In this document: positions 1 through 8,911 of the stretch, piece after piece
Numbering within the stretch: the first letter of the stretch is position 1
How the letters are laid out: every line of letters begins with the position of its first letter
Translations under genes and position numbers: made by a program
Assembly: GCA_021772565.1 (NCBI GenBank)
Contig: JAJFLR010000025.1
Span: 1 to 60,528 of the forward strand
Origin: Opitutales bacterium
GTDB taxonomy: Bacteria; Verrucomicrobiota; Verrucomicrobiia; Opitutales; JAJFLR01
Length of the DNA stretch: 60,528 nt
Direction of reading: 5' to 3'
The notes under the pieces: model-generated
Seen by the model: only the letters and a program-made list of their open reading frames with translations
What the model was told of the DNA's origin: nothing
The model's database searches: none

Positions 1-134
1 AGGGGTTAAATCGAAAAATAAATCTCACTACGAGAAAAGCTTATGGGTTTAAAACATTTGATGCGCTTCAAATCGCCTTGTTTCACACAATGGGCGGCCT
101 GCCTGTTCCTGATTCAACCCACGAATTTTTCTGA
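1..134 (+). mobile_element. C-terminal end of a transposase (ISL3-like), cut by the window edge
   Basis: Frame 3 is open from the first base to a TGA at 132-134 and gives about 43 residues ending in LPVPDSTHEFF. The stretch RKINLTTRKAYGFKTFDALQ resembles the conserved tail of ISL3-type DDE transposases, where a K/R-R-K-A-Y-G-F motif is followed by a short helical end. Only the C-terminus is inside the window, so completeness and family cannot be settled. Bases 135-239 after the stop hold no gene; the insertion-sequence right end may lie there, but no inverted repeat partner is visible. Confidence 0.5.
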
Positions 135-239
135 AGAGGCATATTTATTATTCGTCGAGTTTACTTTGTGATAGCTAGTATAGTTAGACGCGAAAATTTC
201 CTAGAATATTAATACTGTCCGTAACTACTATGAATAAAT

Positions 240-608
240 CTATTTTGTCTTCTTTTTTATTTCATTTAATTTAGTTTTATACTCTTCTGAGCTGCTGACA
301 CCTTTACTTGGAAGAAAGAACTTATAATACCACCATTCGAATATATAAGCTAACATAAATAAAGCTGCCATAAATATGACAAATGGAGGTCCTGTCTTAA
401 TAATATTATCTGGATTTGCAATAGGTTGATGTTTTCCCATAATAGCTATTCCTACATTAAAATATTTAGCTACCAAATAATAAAAAAGATAAAGAATTCC
501 TAAATTGGCAAATATCATTGATAACTCTCTACAATTAATTTTTTTTAAAGGTTTATGCGTCAAAATCAAGGTAAGTACAAACAGTATAATGTTTATTAAA
601 AAATCCAT
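240..608 (-). CDS. small membrane protein of unknown function
   Basis: 122 residues, no family recognised. There is an N-terminal hydrophobic segment (about residues 4-20), a second at about 31-50 and a third at about 74-92, followed by an aromatic patch (FEWWYYKFF) and a lysine-rich hydrophilic tail, so an integral membrane protein with three helices is likely. It starts 2 bp after the stop of the small upstream gene at 611-853, so the two are probably co-transcribed. A small soluble protein followed by a small membrane protein is an arrangement seen in toxin/immunity or bacteriocin/immunity pairs, but nothing in the sequence proves that. Confidence 0.5.
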   Translation of the reverse strand: MDFLINIILFVLTLILTHKPLKKINCRELSMIFANLGILYLFYYLVAKYFNVGIAIMGKHQPIANPDNIIKTGPPFVIFMAALFMLAYIFEWWYYKFFLPSKGVSSSEEYKTKLNEIKKKTK

Positions 609-610
609 TA

Positions 611-853
611 TTAATTTGATGACTTATTCCATTTTCCTATTGGATCATCAAACCCATCATCTGATAAAACACTTAATGAATTTAAAACTAGATTCGAAGA
701 AAATCCATTAATTTCAGTAACACTATTATATAAACTAAGAGAATTATAGTTTAATAATTGGTTATAATCACTAGTAATTTTATTATATGTATGGTGGCCA
801 AAAGGAGTCAGGCTTTGATTCTTAGTGTTATTAAATTTTGAATTTAAATTCAT
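611..853 (-). CDS. small hydrophilic protein of unknown function
   Basis: 80 residues, rich in Asn, Ser, Tyr and Leu, with no signal peptide, membrane segment or recognisable domain. The ATG is preceded by a weak purine stretch (AGAG about 12 bases upstream). The gene ends 2 bp before the membrane-protein gene at 240-608, which is the main argument that it is real. Function unknown; it could also be a remnant of a longer gene. Confidence 0.4.
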   Translation of the reverse strand: MNLNSKFNNTKNQSLTPFGHHTYNKITSDYNQLLNYNSLSLYNSVTEINGFSSNLVLNSLSVLSDDGFDDPIGKWNKSSN

Positions 854-998
854 TGTTATTCATCTCTATTGTAAGGCTTTCTAATATTTTCTTTCCATAT
901 TCTTTACAACATCTAATTAGGTTCGACAAGTATTTGATAGTTTAAATAAATAGTTGTCACTTAAAACAACAAAAGCTTTAGTTATATTATATTAGCTT

Positions 999-1118
999 AT
1001 GCCAAATAAAAAACATCATTGTTTGTTTCACTCTCACTGATATGTTTTTCATTTGTACTCGCATTTATTGAAACACCGCATCGTTCGCTATGGCCAAGCT
1101 TTACTGCTAATTCGGCAT
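999..1118 (+). pseudogene. decayed duplicate of the 5' end of the NhaC-type antiporter gene
   Basis: From the ATG at 999 the DNA follows the start of the antiporter gene at 8912 almost base for base and with the same spacing, including the codons for FSFVLAFIETP and ALWPSF. The reading frame is broken by a TGA at codon 14 (MPNKKHHCLFHSH then stop) and by substitutions, and similarity stops after about 120 bp. This is a fragment of an old duplication or recombination event, not a working gene. Confidence 0.75.
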
Positions 1119-1172
1119 CTTAAGGTATTGATTTTAGTTTCATCGATAGATCAATAAGTACCGTGGCGATCT

Positions 1173-1204
1173 ATGATGATATTATATTGTTATAATATCA
1201 TCAT
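1173..1204. terminator. perfect 14-bp inverted repeat; possible terminator
   Basis: Arms 1173-1186 (ATGATGATATTATA) and 1191-1204 are exact reverse complements around a 4-base TTGT loop. It sits about 60 bp past the stop codon of the minus-strand 1134-residue gene, so it could end that transcript. The stem is AT-rich and no clear U-tract follows, so the terminator role is a guess. Confidence 0.4.
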
Positions 1205-1266
1205 GATCACTAATAATTTCAGTATAGTAAAGAATCAAGAACTACAATATGTCATTAATAGCATTC

Positions 1267-4200
1267 TTATTTTGGATCAACCGAGTCCATTAGAAATCCG
1301 AGTGAAAATATGCCGCACAGTACTTGGGCAAATGAAACTCCACCTACGAGTGTAGGACTCTTTGAATAGAGAACAATCTCACCGATTCCCATTCCGCCTG
1401 ACATAAATTGGTACCAGTAATTCCCTTTCTGTTTGGTAGTTGGCGATTGAACTTCTTTATAGTTTTCTGCAGCGACAATTACCAAAACCAGACCATGAAT
1501 GCATACTAATGCAGGTCCAACTGCTTTGATCCATCGAGTTATACATACACTTGATCTTGGGATGCCAGTTGTCACCATAGCAGTAAGAAAATCAAATATA
1601 GTTAGGCCGGTTCCCATCCACCAATAAAATTTATCTTCATTTGTCGTTGGCATACCTGTTTTACCGGTTGCAACAGCAGTCATTATTCCATATGTAACCG
1701 GGACTAAAAGTTGCATGATCCCTTCTCCTTTTAATTCCATTTCATCCGGATCTGAAAAATTCACTCCAGCATATGAGAATACCCAAAAAATTCCTGGTAT
1801 TAAAATTCCATCATTCGAATCGTCTTCAATTAATGATGTATTTTCTTTATTGGAAATATCCGAAAGGATTGTTAAGGGTATTGCTAATACAAGACAAACA
1901 AGATTAAGAGGACTGAGATTTCCCATCCCGGCTGACTTCATAAATGCAGAAAAGAAAGGTATGTCCATGTCTTGGGAAAGCCAGCTAATCACTTGCGGCA
2001 TATCATTCATCATTGCCTGGAGTATATTAAGTATCGAATCGATGAGATTTTTTATGAAATTTATTAGAATATCACCTGCTGCTTTGATTTCTTTAAAGAT
2101 TGTATCCAATGTAATATTAGCTATATTTTCTGGATTTTCTACCCACGAAACAAAAGCATTTTGCAGAATTTCGAAGGCCTGCATCACTTCATCTGTCAAT
2201 GCTTCTGAGGCAGACTCAATGATATTTTGAAATTCAGTAAGAATTGTTTGCGGTAGATTATTATTTAACAGAGGGCTGGTAGTCCCGTAATGCATTGTCT
2301 TGTCATATCCCCATGTTCCTGAACTCCAATATGATTTTCCACCAACATCGAAATGACTGGATGGCTCTTGTGGTTTGCCGCCATAACTGGCCATCGCCGT
2401 TTGTTTACCGATCGTTGAATCCTCAAGATTTGTCATAATAGAATCGAAATTCTCTTCAAGATTATCGAGGTAATTGTTGACTGAAGTTTTTATACTATCA
2501 AAATTTATGGCAGCTGGTAAACCGTTAAAGAATGTAGTAAAGGTTTCAACCAACTCATCACGTTTAGCTTTTATACCATCCCAATTGAATAGAAATCCTA
2601 TTTGCGATAAAAGCCATCCTAATACTGTTCCCAAGACAGTGCCAATAGCATCAAATACGCCACGAACAGCTTCAAACAGATCTTCTAAAACCGTAAAAGT
2701 AAAATCGAGAATGTGAGTAATGCCATTTAGTACAAAAGTAATAACCGTAGTTGCTCCTTTTACTGCAATCTCGACTAGTTCCGTTACTCCTTCCCATACC
2801 GACTCAAATAAACTGCCAACATCTTCCCAAAAACTGTTTGTAGACTCACAACTTTGTCTGGTATTTTTAGCGGCTTTCAATTTTTGATTAAACTCTTCAT
2901 TTGAGATGTCTTGATAAACCGGCTTACCTGAAGCTATACTGAAACTCCATGGTTTTTGATTTATTTTATCAGGATCAATTGTCCAAAGTGAAGTGGTTGG
3001 AGCAATTGGAGTCGTTATTAATCCTGTTTTGTCTGACATTTTATGAATTGATGCATCGGCAGAAATATTGTTTTGTAATGCATAGTTACTTATGTTCATC
3101 AATCGATTTACTGCTAACTGAACATTGCCCACATCCCCTTGATATTTTTCCGGAATAACGGGTGTTCCAGTACGAGGATCTTTTCCCGACAATAGATCAT
3201 TTGAGGAAACTGTACTTAGATATGAATGAGTTTCTGCATCTGGTGCAATTGATAATTTTCCTGAAATATAGTCTGATGTAACTGTTAGTTTAGAAGCGGC
3301 TAAACCCTTTGTCTCGGCAACTATATTGATTTGTCCGGCATAGTTTGTATAGACTGTTGCTGGATTATTTGTATCGATTAAATATGTCTGGTTGTTGATC
3401 AGTACCGATATTAGTTTTTCACTGGTAACATTGAGTGGTATTGCCCCGACAGTAGAATTATCAGAATCGTATAGTGTAATATCTGTTTTATAAACATCGA
3501 ATTGTTCGCATTCACTAGTTGAGAGTTGTTGTTCAATTTCTGTCACATTCCAATTACTATCTGCGTCCTGTCTGAGGTTATACAAATGATCGTCCGATGA
3601 GATAACAAATGCTTCGGCGACTCCTTCAGCATTTCTGTTTACGGAAAATTGTGCAGCCGATATTCCCAAACTAATGATTTCAGTCCAGCCACAGTTAGAT
3701 GAGGTGTCCTGCTGCATGTGCCAGAGTTTACTATCTTTAGATACTGCGAATAAATCGAGTGATCCATTTTCCTTTTGTACTACTGTAATATCAACAGCGT
3801 TAAGTTCCTTACCTGAATAAATTACAGTGGGTGAACTCCAAACGGGCATATTGTTTTCTATACCAACTTGAGTACAAAATCCTATGGAATTATCTGATTG
3901 TAAATAATAAACTTCATAGTTACCTGAACTGTTTTTTATAAACGTTACATCCAAAATATTTGATAGTGGAAGATTGCAGGAATTACATAAAACATGACCA
4001 TCCTTAATTCCGCCTTGTGCCATTCCAAACTGGACAGTTTGATCACTTAGAATACAGATAAATGGGATGCCTTGATATGAAGAGTAGGGTTGCGGATTTA
4101 CACTGATATCAACAAACGTACCAAAATGCACACCTTCTGAAAATAGTAAAGGCATTATAGTTGATTCCGGTTGACTCGAATCCGGATTGCGAAACATCCA

Positions 4201-4671
4201 TATGGGGCCGATGTTCGAACCGCTACTATCAGACAAACCAATAAAAAACATAACTGCTGAATCTGGACTATCTGTAGTTGCTATCAGGTTAGTCCCGGCA
4301 AAACTTCTTCCTACTCCACCCAGGGGCAGCGACTGAAAAGTCTTAGTTGATTTATTGTAGATGAGCTCAAAAATATCCTTGTTATTGACACCAATGACTA
4401 TCTGAGTTCCATCAGACTTGTTCATTAATCCAAGACCGTTGGATTTAATGCTGAGATTATTTTGGATCCATCCTGCATCTGAATCCTGATCTTGTTGCCA
4501 GTAGACAATTTGATTGTTGGATGAAAGAGAAAAAGCCTCAAGTTGTCCCTGACTGTTTGGCACGGCTATAATATCTTTGGCAGCAGAAACAGGTGTTTCT
4601 ACACGATAGTCCTCACTTAAAATTGACTGTACGCGAGTTGTATATGATGATTTATTAGTATTTACTTTCAT
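1267..4671 (-). CDS. large protein: lectin-like beta-propeller repeats plus helical, membrane-prone C-terminal half
   Basis: 1134 residues with no signal peptide. Residues ~1-400 carry repeats such as AFSLSSNNQIVYWQQDQDS, LFAVSKDSKLWHMQQDTSS and AFVISSDDHLYNLRQDADS, the pattern of tectonin or fucose-lectin-like propeller blades. Residues ~420-480 look like an Ig-type strand domain. Residues ~620-740 form long amphipathic helices (DVGSLFESVWEGV onward) ending in FNWDGIKAKRDEL. After about residue 930 come several hydrophobic segments. The architecture suggests a carbohydrate-binding, membrane-interacting effector or surface protein; that is inference. A good ribosome site (AAAGGAAAAT) lies just before the ATG. 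The gene stands alone, with a hairpin downstream at 1173-1204. Confidence 0.6.
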   Translation of the reverse strand: MKVNTNKSSYTTRVQSILSEDYRVETPVSAAKDIIAVPNSQGQLEAFSLSSNNQIVYWQQDQDSDAGWIQNNLSIKSNGLGLMNKSDGTQIVIGVNNKDIFELIYNKSTKTFQSLPLGGVGRSFAGTNLIATTDSPDSAVMFFIGLSDSSGSNIGPIWMFRNPDSSQPESTIMPLLFSEGVHFGTFVDISVNPQPYSSYQGIPFICILSDQTVQFGMAQGGIKDGHVLCNSCNLPLSNILDVTFIKNSSGNYEVYYLQSDNSIGFCTQVGIENNMPVWSSPTVIYSGKELNAVDITVVQKENGSLDLFAVSKDSKLWHMQQDTSSNCGWTEIISLGISAAQFSVNRNAEGVAEAFVISSDDHLYNLRQDADSNWNVTEIEQQLSTSECEQFDVYKTDITLYDSDNSTVGAIPLNVTSEKLISVLINNQTYLIDTNNPATVYTNYAGQINIVAETKGLAASKLTVTSDYISGKLSIAPDAETHSYLSTVSSNDLLSGKDPRTGTPVIPEKYQGDVGNVQLAVNRLMNISNYALQNNISADASIHKMSDKTGLITTPIAPTTSLWTIDPDKINQKPWSFSIASGKPVYQDISNEEFNQKLKAAKNTRQSCESTNSFWEDVGSLFESVWEGVTELVEIAVKGATTVITFVLNGITHILDFTFTVLEDLFEAVRGVFDAIGTVLGTVLGWLLSQIGFLFNWDGIKAKRDELVETFTTFFNGLPAAINFDSIKTSVNNYLDNLEENFDSIMTNLEDSTIGKQTAMASYGGKPQEPSSHFDVGGKSYWSSGTWGYDKTMHYGTTSPLLNNNLPQTILTEFQNIIESASEALTDEVMQAFEILQNAFVSWVENPENIANITLDTIFKEIKAAGDILINFIKNLIDSILNILQAMMNDMPQVISWLSQDMDIPFFSAFMKSAGMGNLSPLNLVCLVLAIPLTILSDISNKENTSLIEDDSNDGILIPGIFWVFSYAGVNFSDPDEMELKGEGIMQLLVPVTYGIMTAVATGKTGMPTTNEDKFYWWMGTGLTIFDFLTAMVTTGIPRSSVCITRWIKAVGPALVCIHGLVLVIVAAENYKEVQSPTTKQKGNYWYQFMSGGMGIGEIVLYSKSPTLVGGVSFAQVLCGIFSLGFLMDSVDPK

Positions 4672-5338
4672 TTATTTTCCTTTATTGCATTTGAGTTAAT
4701 ATTTGATGTCTATCATACTTAATAGACGTTATTAGAAATCATTTATTATATGGATTGTGATTTAATTTTCATAACATATTGAGGCGTTATGTACTACCAG
4801 TGTTACTATCAAAATTAATTACGCTAACAGAGGTAACGGAAAAAAATTGGATCTGTAAAAATAAAGTATTTTGTTCACTACGAACGATTATCTTGTAAGG
4901 TGAAATAAGATTATTATCATTTATTTTTATCCTGCGATCCACGCACATTAATGCTTTTACAATAATCAGATTTTGTACATCAGGAAATCTATAATATTGA
5001 AAAAGCTGCATATTGATTACGTTTAGGAAATGAAACCTGTTACATTTTTCACTATATAAATCAAGATAAATATTAAATCAAATAGCATGAATATCCATCG
5101 GCATTTAGTATTTTTATTTATAGTGATTCAACAATCTTCAATATGCAAATCATTGGTTTAGCGTGATGTTTTAATGCATGTTAACATTGAGTAGATAACC
5201 AAGTAAGAAATTTTTTTGATGAAACATATTCAATAATTACCTTTAACCAAACAGCATCAAAAAATTTTATCTTGTCTTGCAATAATTTCCAGCTACTGCA
5301 CGGTAAAATGGAAATTTGGAATTAGGCTTCCAATTGTT
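4672..5338. other. long AT-rich intergenic region; no convincing gene
   Basis: 667 bp between two divergent genes. A 74-codon frame on the minus strand (4787-5011) lacks a ribosome site and any recognisable feature, and I do not call it. The region must contain the promoters of the 1134-residue gene and of the sigma-factor gene, but no clear -35/-10 pair or operator stands out. Confidence 0.4.
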
Positions 5339-5842
5339 ATGGCTGATTTTGATGATATTATAAATTTGTATTACGATAAACTCTATTGCTTTGCATTGAG
5401 TTTGGCTAAAAATCAAGATGATGCTGCTGATCTGACTCAGGAAGCTTTTCGGCGATGGGCGGCAAAGGGGCAACATCAGGTAAATAATGAAGTTAAAATT
5501 AAGTCATGGCTATTTACTACATTATATCGTTTGTTTATTGATCAACAACGGCGCAATAAAAAATTTCATCGGGATGATGTAGAGGCACATCTTGCATATT
5601 TACCAGTCTCTGAAAATATTACGCATAAACTGGATGCCACAATTGCAATGGAAGCACTGATAAAATTAGATGAAAAATATAGGGCGGTACTTGCATTGTA
5701 TTATATTGAGAGTTACTCTTATAATGAAATTTCAGAAGTATTGGGTATACCCAAAGGAACAGTTATGTCTCGTTTGTCCAGAGGAAAAGCAATTCTCTAT
5801 AGTATGCTTACAGTTAAAAAAAATGATAATCATCAACGATAA
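5339..5842 (+). CDS. RNA polymerase ECF-type sigma-70 factor
   Basis: 167 residues, typical ECF length. Region 2 (about residues 4-70) shows YYDKLYCFALSLAKNQDDAADLTQEAF followed by the basic WLFTTLYRLFIDQQRR helix used for -10 recognition. Region 4 (about 108-155) has ALIKLDEKYRAVLALYYIES and the helix-turn-helix SYNEISEVLGIPKGTVMSRL. It directs core polymerase to a specific regulon and is presumably held inactive by the membrane protein encoded 18 bp downstream. Which promoters it reads is not evident; the shared motif upstream of 57144 and 60270 is one candidate target to test. Confidence 0.9.
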   Translation: MADFDDIINLYYDKLYCFALSLAKNQDDAADLTQEAFRRWAAKGQHQVNNEVKIKSWLFTTLYRLFIDQQRRNKKFHRDDVEAHLAYLPVSENITHKLDATIAMEALIKLDEKYRAVLALYYIESYSYNEISEVLGIPKGTVMSRLSRGKAILYSMLTVKKNDNHQR

Positions 5843-5860
5843 TTTATAGATTTACACAGA

Positions 5861-6619
5861 GTGAAAAATTCAGACATCAAAGAAATTATGAGCGCATATC
5901 AACCGGGTAGCGATGATGAGGATGATCCAAAGTTTATTGAAGCAATTATGCAAATGAAACGTAATCCTGAGTTATTAAAATGGTTTGATGAAAAGCAGCG
6001 TTTTGATAAAGAATATTCTCAAGCGATTCAAAACTTTCGGGCACCTGAAGAGTTAAAACAAAGTCTAATTTCTCAATATGAAAATAACAACACTAGTAAG
6101 ATCAAATCTCGAATAAAAACCTCCTGGATTTGGGCAGCAGCAGCTTGTTTAATGATATTACTTGGACTTATGTCGTTTAATAGTTATGTCATTTATCGAG
6201 AGTACAAGGTTGAAAATATAAGTGACTTTAGAAATGCTATGGCATATTTAGCATCAGGCTACTGTAGCCTGGACTTTTTTAACGATGATGCATTGTTAAT
6301 TGAAAATTGGCTTCATGCAGCTGGCGCCCCAGTTCCTGAAGCATTGCCTGATACTTTTAATACTCTAAATACAGTTGGTTGTAAAAAAATAAAATGGAAT
6401 GGTAAGATAGCCACTTTGCTTTGTTTTCATACCAGTGATAATAAGATAGTCTATCTAATTCAGCTTCCCAAGCAGCATTTACCCTCTAGTATGTTAGCAG
6501 AATTTCGTAAGCCGCAAAAATATTATGACCTGCAAACTATCGGATGGTATACGGATCAATTTGCTTATTTACTTGTTGGCGAAAGTTCTGAAATTAAGGT
6601 CACCCAGTATATCATTTGA
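5861..6619 (+). CDS. putative anti-sigma factor, single-pass membrane protein
   Basis: 252 residues from a GTG start; the gene follows the ECF sigma gene by 18 bp. The cytosolic N-terminal part (about 1-85) is acidic and helical, then one membrane helix (WIWAAAACLMILLGLMSFNSYVIY, about 90-113), then a ~140-residue extracytoplasmic domain. This is the layout of a membrane anti-sigma factor. There is no HxxxCxxC zinc motif, so it is not a classical ZAS-domain protein. The outer domain contains two Cys (CCxK-type context SGYCSLDFF and TVGCKKIKW) and may sense an envelope signal. Role inferred from order and topology. Confidence 0.65.
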   Translation: MKNSDIKEIMSAYQPGSDDEDDPKFIEAIMQMKRNPELLKWFDEKQRFDKEYSQAIQNFRAPEELKQSLISQYENNNTSKIKSRIKTSWIWAAAACLMILLGLMSFNSYVIYREYKVENISDFRNAMAYLASGYCSLDFFNDDALLIENWLHAAGAPVPEALPDTFNTLNTVGCKKIKWNGKIATLLCFHTSDNKIVYLIQLPKQHLPSSMLAEFRKPQKYYDLQTIGWYTDQFAYLLVGESSEIKVTQYII

Positions 6620-6799
6620 CAACATTGCAACTGTTGATTGAGGGAATTTTTGACTCTTTTTCAGATGTGAATTTTGTAGATCAATATTTTTTTTAATATT
6701 TTTTGGAATATTTGTAAGACATGATCGTTAAAGTGGAGGGATCAATAACAAAAATTAAACCTTAACTTTAAGAGTAGTCTTTAAAATATAAAAATAGAT

Positions 6800-6823
6800 A
6801 TGAGAAATATTTCAAAAAAAAAA
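6800..6823 (+). other. A10 homopolymer at a reading-frame switch (possible slippage site)
   Basis: An ATG at 6800 opens a short frame (MRNISKKK then stop) that runs into ten consecutive A at 6814-6823. Losing one A, or gaining two, joins it in frame to the DoxX-type gene that follows, giving MRNISKKKRTISVVFQVPSI as the start of a complete first membrane helix. Either the assembly has one A too many, the gene is frameshifted, or transcriptional slippage on the A-run makes the full-length protein. Confidence 0.5.
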
Positions 6824-6875
6824 GCGAACTATTAGTGTCGTTTTTCAAGTACCATCAATTATTATTCTAACTATT

Positions 6876-7202
6876 GTGTCTTTAAACAAATTAGCTGGCA
6901 CACCTGAGGCTGTTCAACTATTTATTGATTTAGGAGCAGAACCGCTTGGGCGTTATACTGTTGGTTTGATCGAGTTATTAATTGCTATTCTGTATCTGAT
7001 TCCAAGATTAGTTTGGTTAGGATCTATTGTTGGTTTTTTTACAATGATCGGTGCGCTACTTAGTCATACAAAACTTGGAATTGAGTTAAATGGAGATGGA
7101 GGAGCAACTTTTATAATGGGAGTTATAGTTTTTCTATCATCAATCGTGATTTTAATTCTAAGAAAGCAACAAATGCCATTTCTAAATAAGCCGATAAATT
7201 AA
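6876..7202 (+). CDS. DoxX-family membrane protein (N-terminus probably encoded upstream in another frame)
   Basis: 108 residues from the GTG at 6876; four hydrophobic segments. The motif KLAGTPEAVQLFIDLGAEPLG matches the loop after helix 1 in DoxX-like proteins (usually KFTGAPESV..F..LG..PWGR), followed by ELLIAILYLIPR and a histidine-containing ALLSHTKLGI helix. In the family this loop is preceded by a full transmembrane helix, which here is encoded by 6824-6875 in the same frame but without a start codon. The likely true start is ATG 6800 across the A10 run. The gene ends 1 bp before the next ATG, so it is coupled to the FMN protein. Confidence 0.7.
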   Translation: MSLNKLAGTPEAVQLFIDLGAEPLGRYTVGLIELLIAILYLIPRLVWLGSIVGFFTMIGALLSHTKLGIELNGDGGATFIMGVIVFLSSIVILILRKQQMPFLNKPIN

Positions 7203-7203
7203 T

Positions 7204-8793
7204 ATGAGAAAACTATTTATAATAATTACAATTTGCACTATTTTGGGAATTACTGTTGCAACTTATTGGTGGGAAAATGCAGTTTGGCTAGCAGTATTGG
7301 TTCTCCCTGTATTCTCAATCGGAATGTGGGATATGTTTCAGGCAAAACACAGTGTATTGAGAAATTTTCCTGTAGTGGGACATATGCGTTGGTTTTTGGA
7401 GTCACTCCGTGTTCCAATACGTCAATATTTAATGGAATCAGAACTTGATGGAGAACCGACACCACGCATGTTTCGCTCACTTGTTTATCAGCGAGCTAAA
7501 AAAGAAAATGATACCACACCTTTAGGTACAAAAATAAATGTATATCGATCTGGATACGAATGGTTAGGACATTCACTTTCAGCGTTGAATCACAATGAAA
7601 TGCCGAAAGATCTTAGAGTCACATTTGGCGGGCCACATTGTAAAAAGCCTTACAACGCTAGTATATTAAATATTTCTGCAATGAGTTATGGTGCATTGAG
7701 CCAAAATGCCATTCTTGCTTTAAATGGAGGTGCAAAACTTGGAAAATTTGCCCATAACACTGGTGAAGGGGGCCTCAGCTTATTTCATCTTGAGCCTGGT
7801 GGTGATCTTATCTGGCAAATAGGTACAGGCTATTTCAGTTGTCGTAAGCCCAATGGGGAATTTAGTCCTGACGAATTTAAGAAGAGAGCTACTTTAAAAA
7901 ATGTAAAAATGATTGAGGTTAAACTATCTCAAGGTGCTAAACCAGGTCATGGTGGTATATTACCGGCAGCCAAAAATTCTGCTGAAATTTCAAAAATCAG
8001 AGGAACAAAATCTGGCACAACAGTTTTTTCTCCACCCACACATAGTAGCTTCTCAACGCCTGTTGGATTATTGAAGTTTGTAGAACAATTGCGCGATCTT
8101 TCAGAGGGCAAACCGGTAGGATTTAAATTATGTATTGGAAGAAAATCTGAATTTATTTCAATTTGTAAAGCTATGTTAGAGACTGGAATTAAGCCTGACT
8201 TTATTACAGTTGATGGTGGTGAAGGGGGTAGCGGTGCTGCACCTGTAGAATACTCTAATTCAATAGGTATGCCTTTGCGCGATGCTTTATCATTTGTTGT
8301 CGATTGTTTAACCGGTTATGATTTAAAAAAAGATATTAAAGTGATCGCTAGTGGTAAGGTATTGAGTGGATTTCATATTGTTAAGAATTTGTCATTGGGA
8401 GCGGATGCTTGTAATGTGGCAAGAGGAATGATGTTGGCTTTAGGTTGTGTTCAAGCACTGTTGTGTAACACAAATCATTGTCCCGTGGGTGTTGCCACAC
8501 AGGATCCTCAGTTAATGAAGGGCCTTGATGTTTCCGACAAGCGTAACCGTGTTGCTAATTTTCATAATGAAACGGTAAAAAGTGTTATAGAAATATTGGC
8601 AGCAGCTGGCTATAAAGAGGCTCAATCACTCAAACGTCGAGATATATTTCGCCGCACAAGTCCTATGAGCATACAAACATATAATGAAATTTTTCCAGAA
8701 ATTGCTGCTGGTGCATTTCTACGAAATGAAGTACCTGAGATGTATGTAACAGATGTAGAGTTGGCAACTGCAGAGTCATTCACAAATTTTTAA
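7204..8793 (+). CDS. FMN-binding glutamate-synthase-family protein
   Basis: 529 residues. Two N-terminal hydrophobic segments (about 5-40) anchor it to the membrane. The rest is a GltS-like FMN barrel: KPYNASILNISAMSYGALSQ, NTGEGGLS, KPGHGGILPA, the phosphate-binding stretch TVDGGEGGSGAAPVE and the cysteine segment CNTNHCPVGVATQDP. These match the stand-alone FMN-binding synthase domain (Glu_synthase, PF01645) found without the amidotransferase part of GltB, so glutamine-dependent glutamate synthesis is not assured and the substrate is unknown. DoxX-type and FMN-glutamate-synthase-like genes being neighbours, 1 bp apart, suggests a shared membrane redox function. Confidence 0.9.
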   Translation: MRKLFIIITICTILGITVATYWWENAVWLAVLVLPVFSIGMWDMFQAKHSVLRNFPVVGHMRWFLESLRVPIRQYLMESELDGEPTPRMFRSLVYQRAKKENDTTPLGTKINVYRSGYEWLGHSLSALNHNEMPKDLRVTFGGPHCKKPYNASILNISAMSYGALSQNAILALNGGAKLGKFAHNTGEGGLSLFHLEPGGDLIWQIGTGYFSCRKPNGEFSPDEFKKRATLKNVKMIEVKLSQGAKPGHGGILPAAKNSAEISKIRGTKSGTTVFSPPTHSSFSTPVGLLKFVEQLRDLSEGKPVGFKLCIGRKSEFISICKAMLETGIKPDFITVDGGEGGSGAAPVEYSNSIGMPLRDALSFVVDCLTGYDLKKDIKVIASGKVLSGFHIVKNLSLGADACNVARGMMLALGCVQALLCNTNHCPVGVATQDPQLMKGLDVSDKRNRVANFHNETVKSVIEILAAAGYKEAQSLKRRDIFRRTSPMSIQTYNEIFPEIAAGAFLRNEVPEMYVTDVELATAESFTNF

Positions 8794-8911
8794 TATTACG
8801 ATTATTGATGTAAAAATAATTATCATGAAAAACTGATTTAGATAAGCTGGTTCAATTAAATAAACCTTGTCTAAAAATTCCTCGAATGATTATGCTACGA
8901 GATAATATCTT

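Larger units (their letters stand above)
854..1266. other. gene-free stretch with an nhaC fragment and a perfect hairpin
   Basis: No intact coding region is seen here. The stretch holds a decayed copy of the first ~120 bp of the NhaC-type gene at 8912 (999-1118) and a perfect 14-bp inverted repeat (1173-1204). The rest is AT-rich and featureless. Confidence 0.6.

Noticed and set aside
4787-5011. 74-codon minus-strand frame in the 4.7-5.3 kb gap
   Set aside because: No ribosome site, no domain, signal or membrane feature, and no neighbour on that strand with coupling; more likely chance.
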